From a virus: DNA of 64,000 nt. The notes beneath the pieces were generated by a model. The model had not been told where the DNA came from. It searched no databases and saw nothing but the letters and a program-made list of their open reading frames with translations. Where the stretch lies: IMG/VR virus record IMGVR_UViG_3300042691_014285, positions 16,208 to 80,207 of that record; one strand, given 5' to 3'. Positions 46,544 to 53,051 of this stretch are shown piece after piece. Both the position numbers and the translations under genes were made by a program. Position 1 is the stretch's first letter. Every line of letters starts with the position of its first letter.

Positions 46544-47509
46544 TTACTGTACACCTGGAAGTGTAAAGTATGGGAAGTAAGGGTTATTTGCAGGGAAGTA
46601 TGGGAAGTACGGTGGGAAGAATGGGAAGTAAGGGAAGTAAGGGAAGAATGGAGGGAAGAATGGGAAGAACGGGAAGTAAGGGAAGAAAGGTGGGAAGAAC
46701 GGGAAGTATGGGAAGAACGGGAAGAAAGGTGGGAAGAACGGGAAGAATGGGAAGAACGGAAAGAAAGGTGGGAAAAATGGTGGGAAGAATGGGAAGAACG
46801 GTGGGAAGAACGGTGGGAAGAACGGAGGAAAGAACGGTGGGAAGAAAGGTGGGAAAAACGGAAAGAATGGGAAAAATGGCGGAAAGAATGGACCGAATGT
46901 AGAAACAACAGAATTAGATGGTTGTGATGCTGCAGATGTTCCATTTGCATTTACTGCGGTAACGGTATAAGTATAAGTTCCAGCAGCAATTTCTGTAATA
47001 GTAATTGGTGAAGCAGAACCAGTTGCAGTACGTCCAGATGAAGATGTTACAGTGTGGAATGGTGAAATTAAAGCTGAGTTTCCAGTATTTGGACTTGTAA
47101 ATATAACAGATACTACACCAGATGTTCCACCAGATGCAGATCCAATAGTTGGAGCGTTTGGCTTTGATGTTGGAACAACGGCTGCTGAGGCAGCAGATGC
47201 TGGTGATGATCCTATTGCATTTCTTGCAGTGACTGTAAAGGTATAATTTGCTGGAGTGCCAGTAGTTGACATTCCTGTAACAACTATTGGCGAAGATGCG
47301 CCAGTGGCTGTAAATCCACCAGCATTAGATGTGACTGTGTAATCAATGATTGGCATCTTGCCATCAAAAGCTGGTGGTGTAAATGCTACTGATACCTGTC
47401 CGCTACTATATGTCCGACCTGAGCCTTGAACAGTAACTGCACCAATAGTAGGAGCTTGTGGGACTGATCTTTTTGAAGATTCGGTGGTACCATTATTAAT
47501 TTGGCTCAT
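46544..47509 (-). CDS. Fn3/Ig-domain protein with C-terminal FFP repeat
   Basis: The protein has 321 residues. Residues 20-115 and 118-205 are two Fn3/Ig-like domains (TPPAFDGKMPIIDYTVTSN, then TYTYTVTAVNANGTSAASQ). Residues 206-316 are built almost only of Pro, Phe and Tyr in FFP and FFPP units, with Tyr appearing only after residue 267. There is no signal peptide. The repeat is in the same frame as the Fn3 domains, with a normal stop. I infer a virion surface or host-contact protein. The mRNA is probably leaderless (TGGTACAAT, seven bases before ATG). Confidence 0.8.
   Translation of the reverse strand: MSQINNGTTESSKRSVPQAPTIGAVTVQGSGRTYSSGQVSVAFTPPAFDGKMPIIDYTVTSNAGGFTATGASSPIVVTGMSTTGTPANYTFTVTARNAIGSSPASAASAAVVPTSKPNAPTIGSASGGTSGVVSVIFTSPNTGNSALISPFHTVTSSSGRTATGSASPITITEIAAGTYTYTVTAVNANGTSAASQPSNSVVSTFGPFFPPFFPFFPFFPPFFPPFFPPFFPPFFPPFFPFFPPFFPPFFPFFPFFPFFPPFFPFFPYFPFFPPFFPYFPFFPFFPPFFPYFPYFPFFPPYFPYFPANNPYFPYFTLPGVQ
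46562..46891 (-). repeat. Coding tandem repeat of 9- and 12-base units (FFP/FFPP)
   Basis: Purine-only-like + strand text, GGGAAGAAC or GGGAAGAATGGTGGGAAG, repeats about 33 times and encodes the Phe-Phe-Pro tail of the Fn3 protein on the minus strand. Units vary by synonymous and F-to-Y changes, which argues for selection on the peptide. Confidence 0.9.
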
Positions 47510-47516
47510 AGCAGTA

Positions 47517-47525
47517 ATTGTACCA
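47517..47525 (-). promoter_or_regulatory. Leaderless promoter TGGTACAAT
   Basis: The box ends seven bases before the ATG of the FFP-repeat protein; a second -10-like TATAAT lies at 47530-47535. Confidence 0.55.
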
Positions 47526-47549
47526 TAAGATTATACACTTTTTGATATT

Positions 47550-48260
47550 TTATCTAACAAATATGTACATATTTTTAGCGACCATTGAGGCATCGTTATC
47601 TGTCAGTATTTCTGGGAAAGCTCCATAATTCCTAACCATATCGTTTTCTACCACAAAAGTATGCTCTAGCGAAATATCATATGAAAATTGATATTTTAGG
47701 TTTGCAGCAAAAGTAGTTGGGCTAATACCTGAATCTGGGATATAGGTCTTGAACCAAACTTCCGTATTATTACTAAATGTTGTTAAGACTATATCATAAC
47801 GAACTGTTACAATTGATCCAACCTTTAATGCTGTTAGGTTTATTTTTTGTGACTGTGCATTATACAAAGAGACATTATTTTCTGGTAAGTATTGTTCATT
47901 ATTCTTGCCTTTGCAGTCAAAGTTAAATCTGACCCATCCGTCATTTCCTTTTGTAGCACCTAAAATAATATTTTTTTGATCTTTATTTGTGTATAGGGCC
48001 CAGCCAGATTTTTGTCCTGATGGAGATAGACCACTATCCCCTGCTTTTCCGTCTCTGCCATCTTTTCCAGGCTTTCCAGCCTCTCCTTGAGGTCCTGGTA
48101 TGCCTTGTATTCCAGTATCCCCTGTGTCGCCTTTTGGCCCTCTTTCTCCTTGGGCTCCAGGAACTGCAACATATGAAATTGATTGTTCTAGCTCGTATGG
48201 TTGAACAATGTTGTCTGAATATTTTTTTGCTTTACCTGGAAAATCCATGCTTTTTGCCAT
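47550..48260 (-). CDS. Collagen-like protein with C-terminal beta domain
   Basis: The protein has 236 residues. Residues 35-79 form fifteen uninterrupted Gly-X-Y triplets (GAQGERGPKGDTGDTG, later GIPGPQGEAGKPGKDG). Prolines 55 and 64 are in the Y position, the site modified by collagen prolyl 4-hydroxylases. Residues 85-236 look like a trimerising beta-sandwich (GWALYTNKDQKNIILGATKG, LKYQFSYDISLEHTFVVEN). It probably forms a trimeric fibre or tail appendage. Ribosome site AGGAA. It lies 1.2 kb upstream of the oxygenase operon on the same strand. Confidence 0.85.
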   Translation of the reverse strand: MAKSMDFPGKAKKYSDNIVQPYELEQSISYVAVPGAQGERGPKGDTGDTGIQGIPGPQGEAGKPGKDGRDGKAGDSGLSPSGQKSGWALYTNKDQKNIILGATKGNDGWVRFNFDCKGKNNEQYLPENNVSLYNAQSQKINLTALKVGSIVTVRYDIVLTTFSNNTEVWFKTYIPDSGISPTTFAANLKYQFSYDISLEHTFVVENDMVRNYGAFPEILTDNDASMVAKNMYIFVR

Positions 48261-48270
48261 GGGTTAATTC

Positions 48271-48357
48271 CTATTTCTTAACCTTGAATACCTTTGTGCC
48301 AATTTTAATAATTGGAGGCATTTTTGTTGTTTGAACAGTAGCTTTTACAACTGGCAT
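48271..48357 (-). CDS. 28-residue basic micro-protein
   Basis: The peptide starts MPVVKATVQTTKMPPIIKIG and ends KVFKVKK. AGGAGG is nine bases before the ATG and the start overlaps the upstream stop (TAATG), so translation is well supported despite its size. It lies between the fibre accessory gene and the collagen-like gene. Function unknown. Confidence 0.6.
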   Translation of the reverse strand: MPVVKATVQTTKMPPIIKIGTKVFKVKK

Positions 48358-48758
48358 TACAAGCCTCCTGGAGTAATATCGCCAAGCACACAAATTGATC
48401 CAATTACTGGAGTCCAGACTGTGTTCTCTGATTCTCCTTGAGATTTTGGAATTGTTGCTTGTAAATCAAATGGTAGTTCTGCTACAACTGAGGTGTATTT
48501 GCTTCCCCAATTTTGTGTAATGTCTGATGAAATAAAAATTGTTGCGGTATGACCAGAAACAGTTACTTTAAGCTCATCAAGAATATCACCAGCAGGATCG
48601 TAGGCGGTAGATGAGAATGACCAAGTACTAATATTCCATCCAGTAACCTCGTCGTCTTGAAGGAATTGAACAGCAAGGGTAGAAGAGTCTCCACGCACAA
48701 CAGTCCATTGGATATGAGCTGGTGTGGCTCCTAATTTCTCTGTTGTTGGGGTGCACAT
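48357..48758 (-). CDS. Fibre accessory protein, paralog of the gene at 37.4-37.8 kb
   Basis: The protein has 133 residues. HIQWTVVRGDSSTLAVQF and the C-terminal VWTPVIGSICVLGDITPGG align with the 137-residue protein near the other fibre genes. Each copy precedes a fibre-type gene, so this may be a conserved fibre adaptor. Leaderless promoter seven bases before ATG. Confidence 0.65.
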   Translation of the reverse strand: MCTPTTEKLGATPAHIQWTVVRGDSSTLAVQFLQDDEVTGWNISTWSFSSTAYDPAGDILDELKVTVSGHTATIFISSDITQNWGSKYTSVVAELPFDLQATIPKSQGESENTVWTPVIGSICVLGDITPGGL

Positions 48759-48765
48759 ATGATTG

Positions 48766-48774
48766 ATTATACCA
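48766..48774 (-). promoter_or_regulatory. Leaderless promoter TGGTATAAT
   Basis: Extended -10 box seven bases before the ATG of the fibre accessory gene, directly behind a long inverted repeat. Confidence 0.7.
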
Positions 48775-48783
48775 TAAAATAAA

Positions 48784-48829
48784 GCTAGTACTCAGACGCA
48801 GTGGGGTGGGTTAGAATCTGAGTACTAGC
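48784..48829 (-). repeat. 13-bp perfect inverted repeat with G-rich loop
   Basis: GCTAGTACTCAGA and TCTGAGTACTAGC flank a 20-base loop with GGGGTGGG on the plus strand. On the minus strand a TTTATTTTATGG run follows, so it can end transcripts from the DUF2746-like gene and stand just upstream of the next promoter. Confidence 0.7.
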
Positions 48830-49085
48830 AGGCTTAAAGTATAACATTATTTATTTAACTATATACAAAATGGACATTTAGGACACTAAAATTTTATAAG
48901 GCCAGGGTATTTGAAATTGTTACCAAAAAGTTATAATTAGGAATATACAAAATGTCCGTTTTATACACATTGAATAAATTGTTGATAGTGTATACTTAAA
49001 ATATATAAAGAAAAGAACTATATCTAAACAAGGTTTTTAAAAGATAGTTTATATATTTTATATAAAGGAAAATAGGAAAATTAGG
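48830..49085. promoter_or_regulatory. AT-rich intergenic region with AAAAYGGACATTT motif pair
   Basis: This gap has no supported gene. It holds AAAATGGACATTT at 48867-48879 and an inverted AAAACGGACATTT at 48949-48961, each preceded by TATAC. The same word recurs at 59.5 and 60.7 kb. The rest is AT-rich. Confidence 0.5.
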
Positions 49086-49370
49086 TTACTTGGATTTAGC
49101 AATATAATCTAAAAGAATATCATACATATGATCTAGCTTATCACTAGTTGCTTTTCTTTTATCTCTAGCATTTTCTTGTTCAACCTTAATTGCTTTAATT
49201 TCATCACGCATAGAAGATCCGCCGTTAGTTTTAGTTTCTGATCTGATATCTTCTACAGCTTCTGCAATTGGTGCTACTTGAATTTTTATATACCAGCGAA
49301 TTGAGCCTACTATGACTGTTCCAATTGATAATAAGGCAAGAATGAATTGAGCCCAGTCAGTAGTAGTCAT
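49086..49370 (-). CDS. DUF2746-like membrane protein (holin candidate)
   Basis: The protein has 94 residues with one membrane helix (residues 8-27, AQFILALLSIGTVIVGSIRW) followed by a charged coiled coil (DEIKAIKVEQENARDKRKAT). Size and layout fit DUF2746 proteins of mycobacteriophages, often placed near lysis genes. It may be a holin or a superinfection membrane protein. A TGATATAAT box ends nine bases before ATG, with no ribosome site. Confidence 0.65.
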   Translation of the reverse strand: MTTTDWAQFILALLSIGTVIVGSIRWYIKIQVAPIAEAVEDIRSETKTNGGSSMRDEIKAIKVEQENARDKRKATSDKLDHMYDILLDYIAKSK

Positions 49371-49379
49371 AATAAGATT

Positions 49380-49388
49380 ATTATATCA
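49380..49388 (-). promoter_or_regulatory. Leaderless promoter TGATATAAT
   Basis: This box starts the leftward late block; it lies nine bases before the DUF2746-like ATG. The next 130 bases to the right hold only the plus-strand promoter of the nuclease-like gene. Confidence 0.55.
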
Positions 49389-49519
49389 TTATATAAGACA
49401 AAGTTCGGCGGGTGGATACAAAAAATTAAAGTGCTGCTTTTAAGTTTCGCCACTAAGTGAGTTGCATTAAAGTCGTCGCCGAAATAGAGATATCAAACCA
49501 TCACATAGACACACATGGA

Positions 49520-49549
49520 TTGACACAATCCTAGCATGTCTGATACAAT
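49520..49549 (+). promoter_or_regulatory. Consensus promoter TTGACA-18-TACAAT, leaderless
   Basis: TTGACA at 49520-49525, an 18-base spacer ending TGA, TACAAT at 49544-49549, then eight bases to ATG. This is the best -35 box in the window and the first rightward promoter. Confidence 0.8.
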
Positions 49550-49557
49550 GGAATTCT

Positions 49558-50181
49558 ATGCTTGATGAAATCAAAAATGTTTTAATTGGTGGTTTGCTAT
49601 CCAAATTGGCAATCCATCATTCTGTATATCGTTTACCTTGTACAAGTGAATATTTAGAAGAACTTGTATCTGATGTGCTAAACGAAAACGGTATGCCAAA
49701 TGACTGGAAGCCCGATAGAAGCCATAGCGTCAGTATAGACATGACTTTAGAGTCAGGACATAGTATATCCGTCAAGTCAGGAAGATATGACCCAGTAAAA
49801 GGAACTCTTGTTATATCTGGATCTAGGCTAGGCAAACACGAAACATTAGAAAAGATGGTTGAGAGTGTTTCTTCTACACATGCTGATTACTATGTGTGTT
49901 TAGCCAAAGCAGACCAGGATTGGTCCTCTATACCGTCCAAAAATGAGATTAAGACATATCACCTATTTGTATTTGAAGCGTCAAACCTTGATTATGGTTT
50001 TGAGCATTGGTCAAGAAAAGAATCTAAGCATGGCAAAGGCTACAAATATGTAATGGAGATACCTGGGATGTCAGCTACTATACGTCCTACTATGTCTCAT
50101 CAGTTGTGGACTACTGTATCTTGTGATATCATTGGTATACCGTCCAAATTGGAAATTAACAACGACTTTGGAACATACTAA
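49558..50181 (+). CDS. PD-(D/E)XK nuclease-like protein
   Basis: The protein has 207 residues. VSIDMTLESGHSISVKSG places D61 and the S71-V72-K73 motif as in type II restriction folds (D...[E/Q/S]xK), and TLVISGSRLGKHETLEKMVE continues the pattern of such nucleases. No methyltransferase is seen in the window, so a free-standing endonuclease acting on host DNA, or a decoy, is possible. The promoter with leaderless start suggests early expression. The family was not identified with certainty. Confidence 0.5.
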   Translation: MLDEIKNVLIGGLLSKLAIHHSVYRLPCTSEYLEELVSDVLNENGMPNDWKPDRSHSVSIDMTLESGHSISVKSGRYDPVKGTLVISGSRLGKHETLEKMVESVSSTHADYYVCLAKADQDWSSIPSKNEIKTYHLFVFEASNLDYGFEHWSRKESKHGKGYKYVMEIPGMSATIRPTMSHQLWTTVSCDIIGIPSKLEINNDFGTY

Positions 50182-50208
50182 AGTCCCGCACAGAAAAGGT
50201 GATATAAT

Positions 50209-50394
50209 ATGAACGAAGAAGAAGTAATTGCATTTATGCTAGAAAGTCTTAACAAAGATAATCGTGATATTTGCACAAACAATGGAATGGCTCCAGAAGA
50301 AATTGAGAAGTCAATTGAACAAAGCCAAGGATCACTCGCCTTTATGATGAGTAATCTATATAGTAGAATGAAGGAGAAAAACTTAATTGCTTAA
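50209..50394 (+). CDS. Small acidic helical protein
   Basis: The protein has 61 residues starting MNEEEVIAFMLESLNKDNRD, likely helical and soluble. AAGGTG precedes the ATG. It overlaps the next gene by eight bases. Function unknown. Confidence 0.65.
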   Translation: MNEEEVIAFMLESLNKDNRDICTNNGMAPEEIEKSIEQSQGSLAFMMSNLYSRMKEKNLIA

Positions 50395-50566
50395 ATACTA
50401 TTATCGTCCATCTGAAGCAATTCTTGATGACACATTGATTAAGATTAAAGGCAATGCTGACACAATTCGCATTGTAGTACAAGCAGAGTCACGTGATGAA
50501 GCTCTTGAGTTTGCTAAAGGAATTATTAATATGGCAAATTGGGAATTGGATCACTCAGAAGAGTAA
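50387..50566 (+). CDS. Small protein with TTG start
   Basis: The protein has 59 residues, (M)LKYYYRPSEAILDDTLIK then IRIVVQAESRDEALEFAKG. The TTG start is supported by AAGGAG nine bases upstream and by overlap with the preceding gene. The 'AxSxDEAL.FAKG' layout recalls small phage proteins with a beta-alpha fold. Unknown function. Confidence 0.6.
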   Translation: MLKYYYRPSEAILDDTLIKIKGNADTIRIVVQAESRDEALEFAKGIINMANWELDHSEE

Positions 50567-50727
50567 TCTTCCCAAAACTTGTCTCTGCCCATATTGTCTG
50601 TATTAGGCATATGGGTAGATTCTTTTTCAGAGCAATTTATGCATACCGTTTCTGAAAAAATTTGTGTTTGAAGGTTGTTTGAATCCTCAAATTCTAAGTA
50701 TGCTTCTAGGTTATCTAAAAATCCCAC
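50551..50727 (-). CDS. Small Cys-pair protein, GTG start
   Basis: The protein has 58 residues from GTG, with AAGGGG upstream. It contains VCINCSEKES, a single CxxC knuckle, and an acidic N-terminal helix (NLEAYLEFEDSNNLQ). It lies behind the 32-residue Cys-rich gene and converges on the plus-strand gene with a 16-base overlap. Unknown function. Confidence 0.55.
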   Translation of the reverse strand: MGFLDNLEAYLEFEDSNNLQTQIFSETVCINCSEKESTHMPNTDNMGRDKFWEDYSSE

Positions 50728-50748
50728 TGCTTAGACCCCTTTAAAAAA

Positions 50749-50847
50749 TTATTCTGCTTCTGGTTCTGACCTGTGTGAGTTTTTACATGTGCACTCTGTG
50801 CAGCATCTGACAGGTAGCTTTGGTGCAGGTTCTGTTGTATTTTCCAT
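50749..50847 (-). CDS. 32-residue Cys-rich micro-protein
   Basis: The peptide is MENTTEPAPKLPVRCCTECT then CKNSHRSEPEAE, with four Cys packed within seven residues (CCTECTC), likely a metal or redox knuckle. A TGATATACT box ends six bases before ATG, supporting a leaderless gene. Confidence 0.5.
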   Translation of the reverse strand: MENTTEPAPKLPVRCCTECTCKNSHRSEPEAE

Positions 50848-50853
50848 AGATTC

Positions 50854-50862
50854 AGTATATCA
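50854..50862 (-). promoter_or_regulatory. Leaderless promoter TGATATACT
   Basis: Extended -10 box six bases before the Cys-rich micro-gene on the minus strand. Confidence 0.6.
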
Positions 50863-50954
50863 CAATATGGTGAAAATCTGAAAAAAATTTGATTTAGGCA
50901 AAATCTGAATATTTCTTATCTGTGTATGATACATACATAAAGAAAATAAATACA

Positions 50955-50989
50955 AAAAAAATAGTGAGCACACAAGATGAATGCCCACT
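50955..50989 (-). terminator. Rho-independent terminator of the leftward micro-gene operon
   Basis: AGTGGGC and GCTCACT form a seven-base-pair stem with one G-T pair, followed on the minus strand by ATTTTTTTT. It ends the operon of three small genes that starts near 51.45 kb. Confidence 0.75.
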
Positions 50990-51033
50990 ACCTAGCTGGA
51001 TCTACTGCCACCTTTTGTTTTAGGTGTAGTACC

Positions 51034-51138
51034 CTATTCGCATTTGCAAGGGTCTATGCGTGTAGTACCCTCATCAAAAATAATGATGCCAGTATCTCCA
51101 CACGCCTCGCATGTGTGTGCGTACATGGCACTTATCAT
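51034..51138 (-). CDS. 34-residue zinc-knuckle micro-protein
   Basis: The peptide MISAMYAHTCEACGDTGIII then ends with DPCKCE. The Cys pattern CxxC...CxC resembles half of a DnaJ-type zinc ribbon. The ATG overlaps the stop of the upstream gene (ATGA). Confidence 0.55.
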   Translation of the reverse strand: MISAMYAHTCEACGDTGIIIFDEGTTRIDPCKCE

Positions 51139-51302
51139 TTATTTACCTTAATGTCCATGACATTGGCTGAAAACTTTTTAACCTTGCCTAATTCGCTTTC
51201 GTTTAGTGATGCGATGAGGTGGTCAATAGCCTTAATCTCATGGGCGATGTTATCTATTGAAATTAACTTAGAGCCTTGCCAAATTGAGTATTTGATTTCC
51301 AT
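51135..51302 (-). CDS. Small soluble protein, 55 residues
   Basis: It begins MEIKYSIWQGSKLISIDNIA and contains AIDHLIASLNESELGKVKKF, probably alpha-helical. It follows the 48-residue protein by two bases and overlaps the next gene by four. Unknown function. Confidence 0.6.
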   Translation of the reverse strand: MEIKYSIWQGSKLISIDNIAHEIKAIDHLIASLNESELGKVKKFSANVMDIKVNK

Positions 51303-51304
51303 AA

Positions 51305-51451
51305 TTAGTTTTCTTCTTTCGCTAGTAGGTGAGAGTTATTGAGAGGGCGTGATGATGATGAGAACATAGCCTCAATCTTAGCCTTATCTTTTTCACGCTG
51401 AATTGCATAGCGTTCTTGTTGTTCTTTTCTAATTCGTTCTAGTGTATTCAT
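51305..51451 (-). CDS. 48-residue protein, paralog of the gene at 53.1-53.3 kb
   Basis: MNTLERIRKEQQERYAIQRE then IEAMFSSSSRPLNNSHLL. The plus-strand paralog has the same length and shares KEQQE, IEAMFS, RPLNN and the last residues EN. This similarity between strands shows the reading frame is real. GAAAGG ribosome site. Confidence 0.7.
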   Translation of the reverse strand: MNTLERIRKEQQERYAIQREKDKAKIEAMFSSSSRPLNNSHLLAKEEN

Positions 51452-51571
51452 TTAATGAGTACCTTTCGTTTTTAACTGTTAGCGATTTGCTAACCTTTTG
51501 CTGACCTAGGTTATTTGCCTACTATGTAGGGCTCACTAGGATTTGTGTTACTATTTAATTGTTATAGGAGT

Positions 51572-51600
51572 ATCCTATCACATACCCTGCCAAAAGTCAA
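51572..51600 (-). promoter_or_regulatory. Promoter of leftward micro-gene operon (TTGACT-17-TAGGAT)
   Basis: TTGACT at 51600-51595 and TAGGAT at 51577-51572 are 17 bases apart on the minus strand, with TGA before the -10. A leader of about 110 bases follows. Confidence 0.75.
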
Positions 51601-51632
51601 GGCGACACGCCGTTGGCGTGGTGTGATATAGG

Positions 51633-51749
51633 TCACGCTCCAAGCGTGAAGCATAGGATAACGGCTATCGCTACGCCTACAAAGGCTCCAATTAGTCCGT
51701 AAGCGACATTCTCATCTAGGAAATCTTGTAGTGCTGTAAATGGGTTCAT
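51633..51749 (-). CDS. 38-residue single-membrane-span protein
   Basis: MNPFTALQDFLDENVAYGLI is followed by a hydrophobic stretch GAFVGVAIAVILCFTLGA. GAAAGG precedes the ATG and a strong promoter lies upstream. It could be a small membrane effector such as a superinfection or lysis modulator; function unknown. A CRP-like palindrome overlaps its 3' end. Confidence 0.6.
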   Translation of the reverse strand: MNPFTALQDFLDENVAYGLIGAFVGVAIAVILCFTLGA

Positions 51750-51798
51750 GTTAGTGACCTTTCGTTTAGTAGTTATATTTTAACTATCTAATACTGCA

Positions 51799-51827
51799 AG
51801 TATAACATGGATACCTGTCAAAGTCAA
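51799..51827 (-). promoter_or_regulatory. Promoter of membrane micro-gene (TTGACT-17-TATACT)
   Basis: TTGACT at 51827-51822 and TATACT at 51804-51799 are 17 bases apart, with TGT before the -10. It points left, away from the TGTCAG promoter 200 bases to the right. Confidence 0.8.
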
Positions 51828-51848
51828 GTCCTGACACGGCGTGTCGCA

Positions 51849-52029
51849 TGTGATGTCGCTCACATCGCCTCGGGCGACTTGTCAAATCAACACGCCGATC
51901 ATTTTAAGATTGTTATGAGATTGTTATAGTTTTCCCATAAATGTGACCTACATCTCATGTGATACGGCTCACAATGTCCGAATTGGTAGCATTTTGGATT
52001 AGACATTTGTCAGACCCCCATGCTACAAT
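51849..52029 (+). promoter_or_regulatory. Divergent control region with two CRP-like sites and first TGTCAG promoter
   Basis: Exact TGTGA-N6-TCACA palindromes lie at 51849-51864 and 51958-51973, and a GACACG-CGTGTC type repeat at 51836-51848. TTGTCA at 52007-52012, eleven bases and TACAAT at 52024-52029 form the first TGTCAG promoter, serving the operon from 52.1 kb. No gene is seen in the 335 bases between the divergent starts. Confidence 0.7.
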
Positions 52030-52084
52030 TACAGTATAAAGAAAAACAAGCGGTAAAGAAATCCGCTAAAGAAAGGTGGTCACT

Positions 52085-52261
52085 ATGACTACACTAAACA
52101 CACTATGCAAGTGGCATGAGCCTCTTGTTTCCGCTATCTCAGAAATTGGAGATGAGCAATTTACACTATGCATGAATTGCGATAGCAACATTGAGCGTTA
52201 CTACTATGATAGTGACCCTGAGCAATTTCCTACATGGACAGATTGGTATGTGACTAAATGA
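52085..52261 (+). CDS. Small Cys-pair protein
   Basis: The protein has 58 residues from MTTLNTLCKWHEPLVSAISE, with FTLCMNCDSN as a CxxC knuckle. ATG at 52085 is chosen; a GTG nine bases earlier is part of the AAAGGTGG ribosome site. It is first in a five-gene operon. Unknown function. Confidence 0.65.
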   Translation: MTTLNTLCKWHEPLVSAISEIGDEQFTLCMNCDSNIERYYYDSDPEQFPTWTDWYVTK

Positions 52262-52440
52262 ACGACACTATGCAATTTATAGATGAGCAAGGCTTATGCG
52301 CTATGGATAACATTTGCGCTTTCTGCATAACACTATTTGACGGGTGGAATAGATTTTGCCCTAGATGTAAGGACTATAAGGGCGTTATGGCTCTCCCTGA
52401 TTTTATCAATACCTATGGAAAGGACGGACTCTCTAAATGA
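52258..52440 (+). CDS. Zinc-ribbon-like protein, 60 residues
   Basis: Two CxxC pairs (ICAFC and FCPRCKD) separated by about 14 residues suggest a zinc ribbon. The ATG overlaps the preceding stop (ATGA). Unknown function. Confidence 0.7.
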   Translation: MNDTMQFIDEQGLCAMDNICAFCITLFDGWNRFCPRCKDYKGVMALPDFINTYGKDGLSK

Positions 52441-52601
52441 GTACCTTTGTTAATCTCCCCTCAGTATGTGGGGCAACATCTGCAAGCGTAGATGTGTATG
52501 ACTTAGACCTTAACCCTCATGGGGTTATCTGTTGTGACAATTGCAAATCAATTGTGTTATGCCGTAAGGCTTGGGACTACCTATACAAGGAGGCTAAGTA
52601 A
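52437..52601 (+). CDS. 54-residue Cys-rich protein
   Basis: MSTFVNLPSVCGATSASVDV is followed by VICCDNCKSIVLCRKAWD, a C-x2-C...C cluster that can bind zinc. Overlaps both neighbours at start/stop. Unknown function. Confidence 0.6.
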   Translation: MSTFVNLPSVCGATSASVDVYDLDLNPHGVICCDNCKSIVLCRKAWDYLYKEAK

Positions 52602-52738
52602 TGCCAGTATTTAATTTTGAGTTATTTGTAGATGTAGAAGCAGATGATTTTGAGTCTGCCTTATCATGGCTAAAGGCTATGCCACTAGAGAGACAACTAG
52701 ATTTCCATGTCATTGACTATAAGCAATTGGAGGCTTAA
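52601..52738 (+). CDS. 45-residue protein, first of two paralogs
   Basis: MPVFNFELFVDVEADDFESA continues LSWLKAMPLERQ. A paralog of equal length lies at 53.45 kb and shares MPVFNF, FESALSWLK and PLER. The fold looks like a small beta-alpha-beta unit. Coupled by TAATG. Confidence 0.7.
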   Translation: MPVFNFELFVDVEADDFESALSWLKAMPLERQLDFHVIDYKQLEA

Positions 52739-52741
52739 CAA

Positions 52742-52885
52742 ATGAAAAAAAATGTTTTAATTAGTTTTGTAACTGAAGCAGACACAGACCTTCAAGCAGT
52801 TTTTAATTTGAATAAAGTTTTTGCTAAACTTAGCGAAAACGAATTAGAAAAATTTAATGCGTTTGAAGTTTTACCTGTTGAATAA
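52742..52885 (+). CDS. 47-residue small protein
   Basis: MKKNVLISFVTEADTDLQAV then FNLNKVFAKLSENELEKFNA. It is soluble and probably a ferredoxin-like half fold. It is last before the terminator. Unknown function. Confidence 0.6.
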   Translation: MKKNVLISFVTEADTDLQAVFNLNKVFAKLSENELEKFNAFEVLPVE

Positions 52886-52896
52886 ATAAAGCCAAG

Positions 52897-52925
52897 ATCG
52901 CAGAAATAAAAACTCTGCGATTTTT
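52897..52925 (+). terminator. Rho-independent terminator
   Basis: ATCGCAGA and TCTGCGAT form an eight-base-pair stem with nine-base loop, followed by TTTTG. It closes the operon of five small genes. Confidence 0.88.
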
Positions 52926-53016
52926 GCCTCGGGGAGCTGTGTGATGAGTATCACAAAAAATAATTCTACGACACGCCCGAAAAGGTCCCCAATTTGTCAG
53001 TGGTACCTGCTAGAAT
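52926..53016 (+). promoter_or_regulatory. Intergenic module: CTCGGGG, CRP-like site, TGTCAG promoter
   Basis: CCTCGGGG follows the terminator, then the exact palindrome TGTGATGAGTATCACA at 52940-52955, a GACACGCC word, and TTGTCA (52994-52999) with TAGAAT (53011-53016) eleven bases on. Confidence 0.7.
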
Positions 53017-53051
53017 TGCTAGTATAAACAAAAAGAAAGGTCGTTAAATAA

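Noticed and set aside
46562-46891. CRISPR-like or satellite array
   Set aside because: Units are 9 and 12 bases without spacers and keep the reading frame, so this is a coding repeat.
46478-46950. Long open frames on both strands over the GGGAAGAAC repeat (Arg/Glu-rich, Gly/Arg-rich, Ser/His-rich)
   Set aside because: They are shadows of the purine-rich tandem repeat. Only the minus-strand frame that continues from the Fn3 domains has a start with promoter and a normal domain structure.
50977-51342. 121-codon plus-strand open frame
   Set aside because: It lacks a ribosome site and lies opposite three minus-strand micro-genes with good starts, coupling, a terminator, and a paralog of the adjacent minus-strand gene elsewhere.
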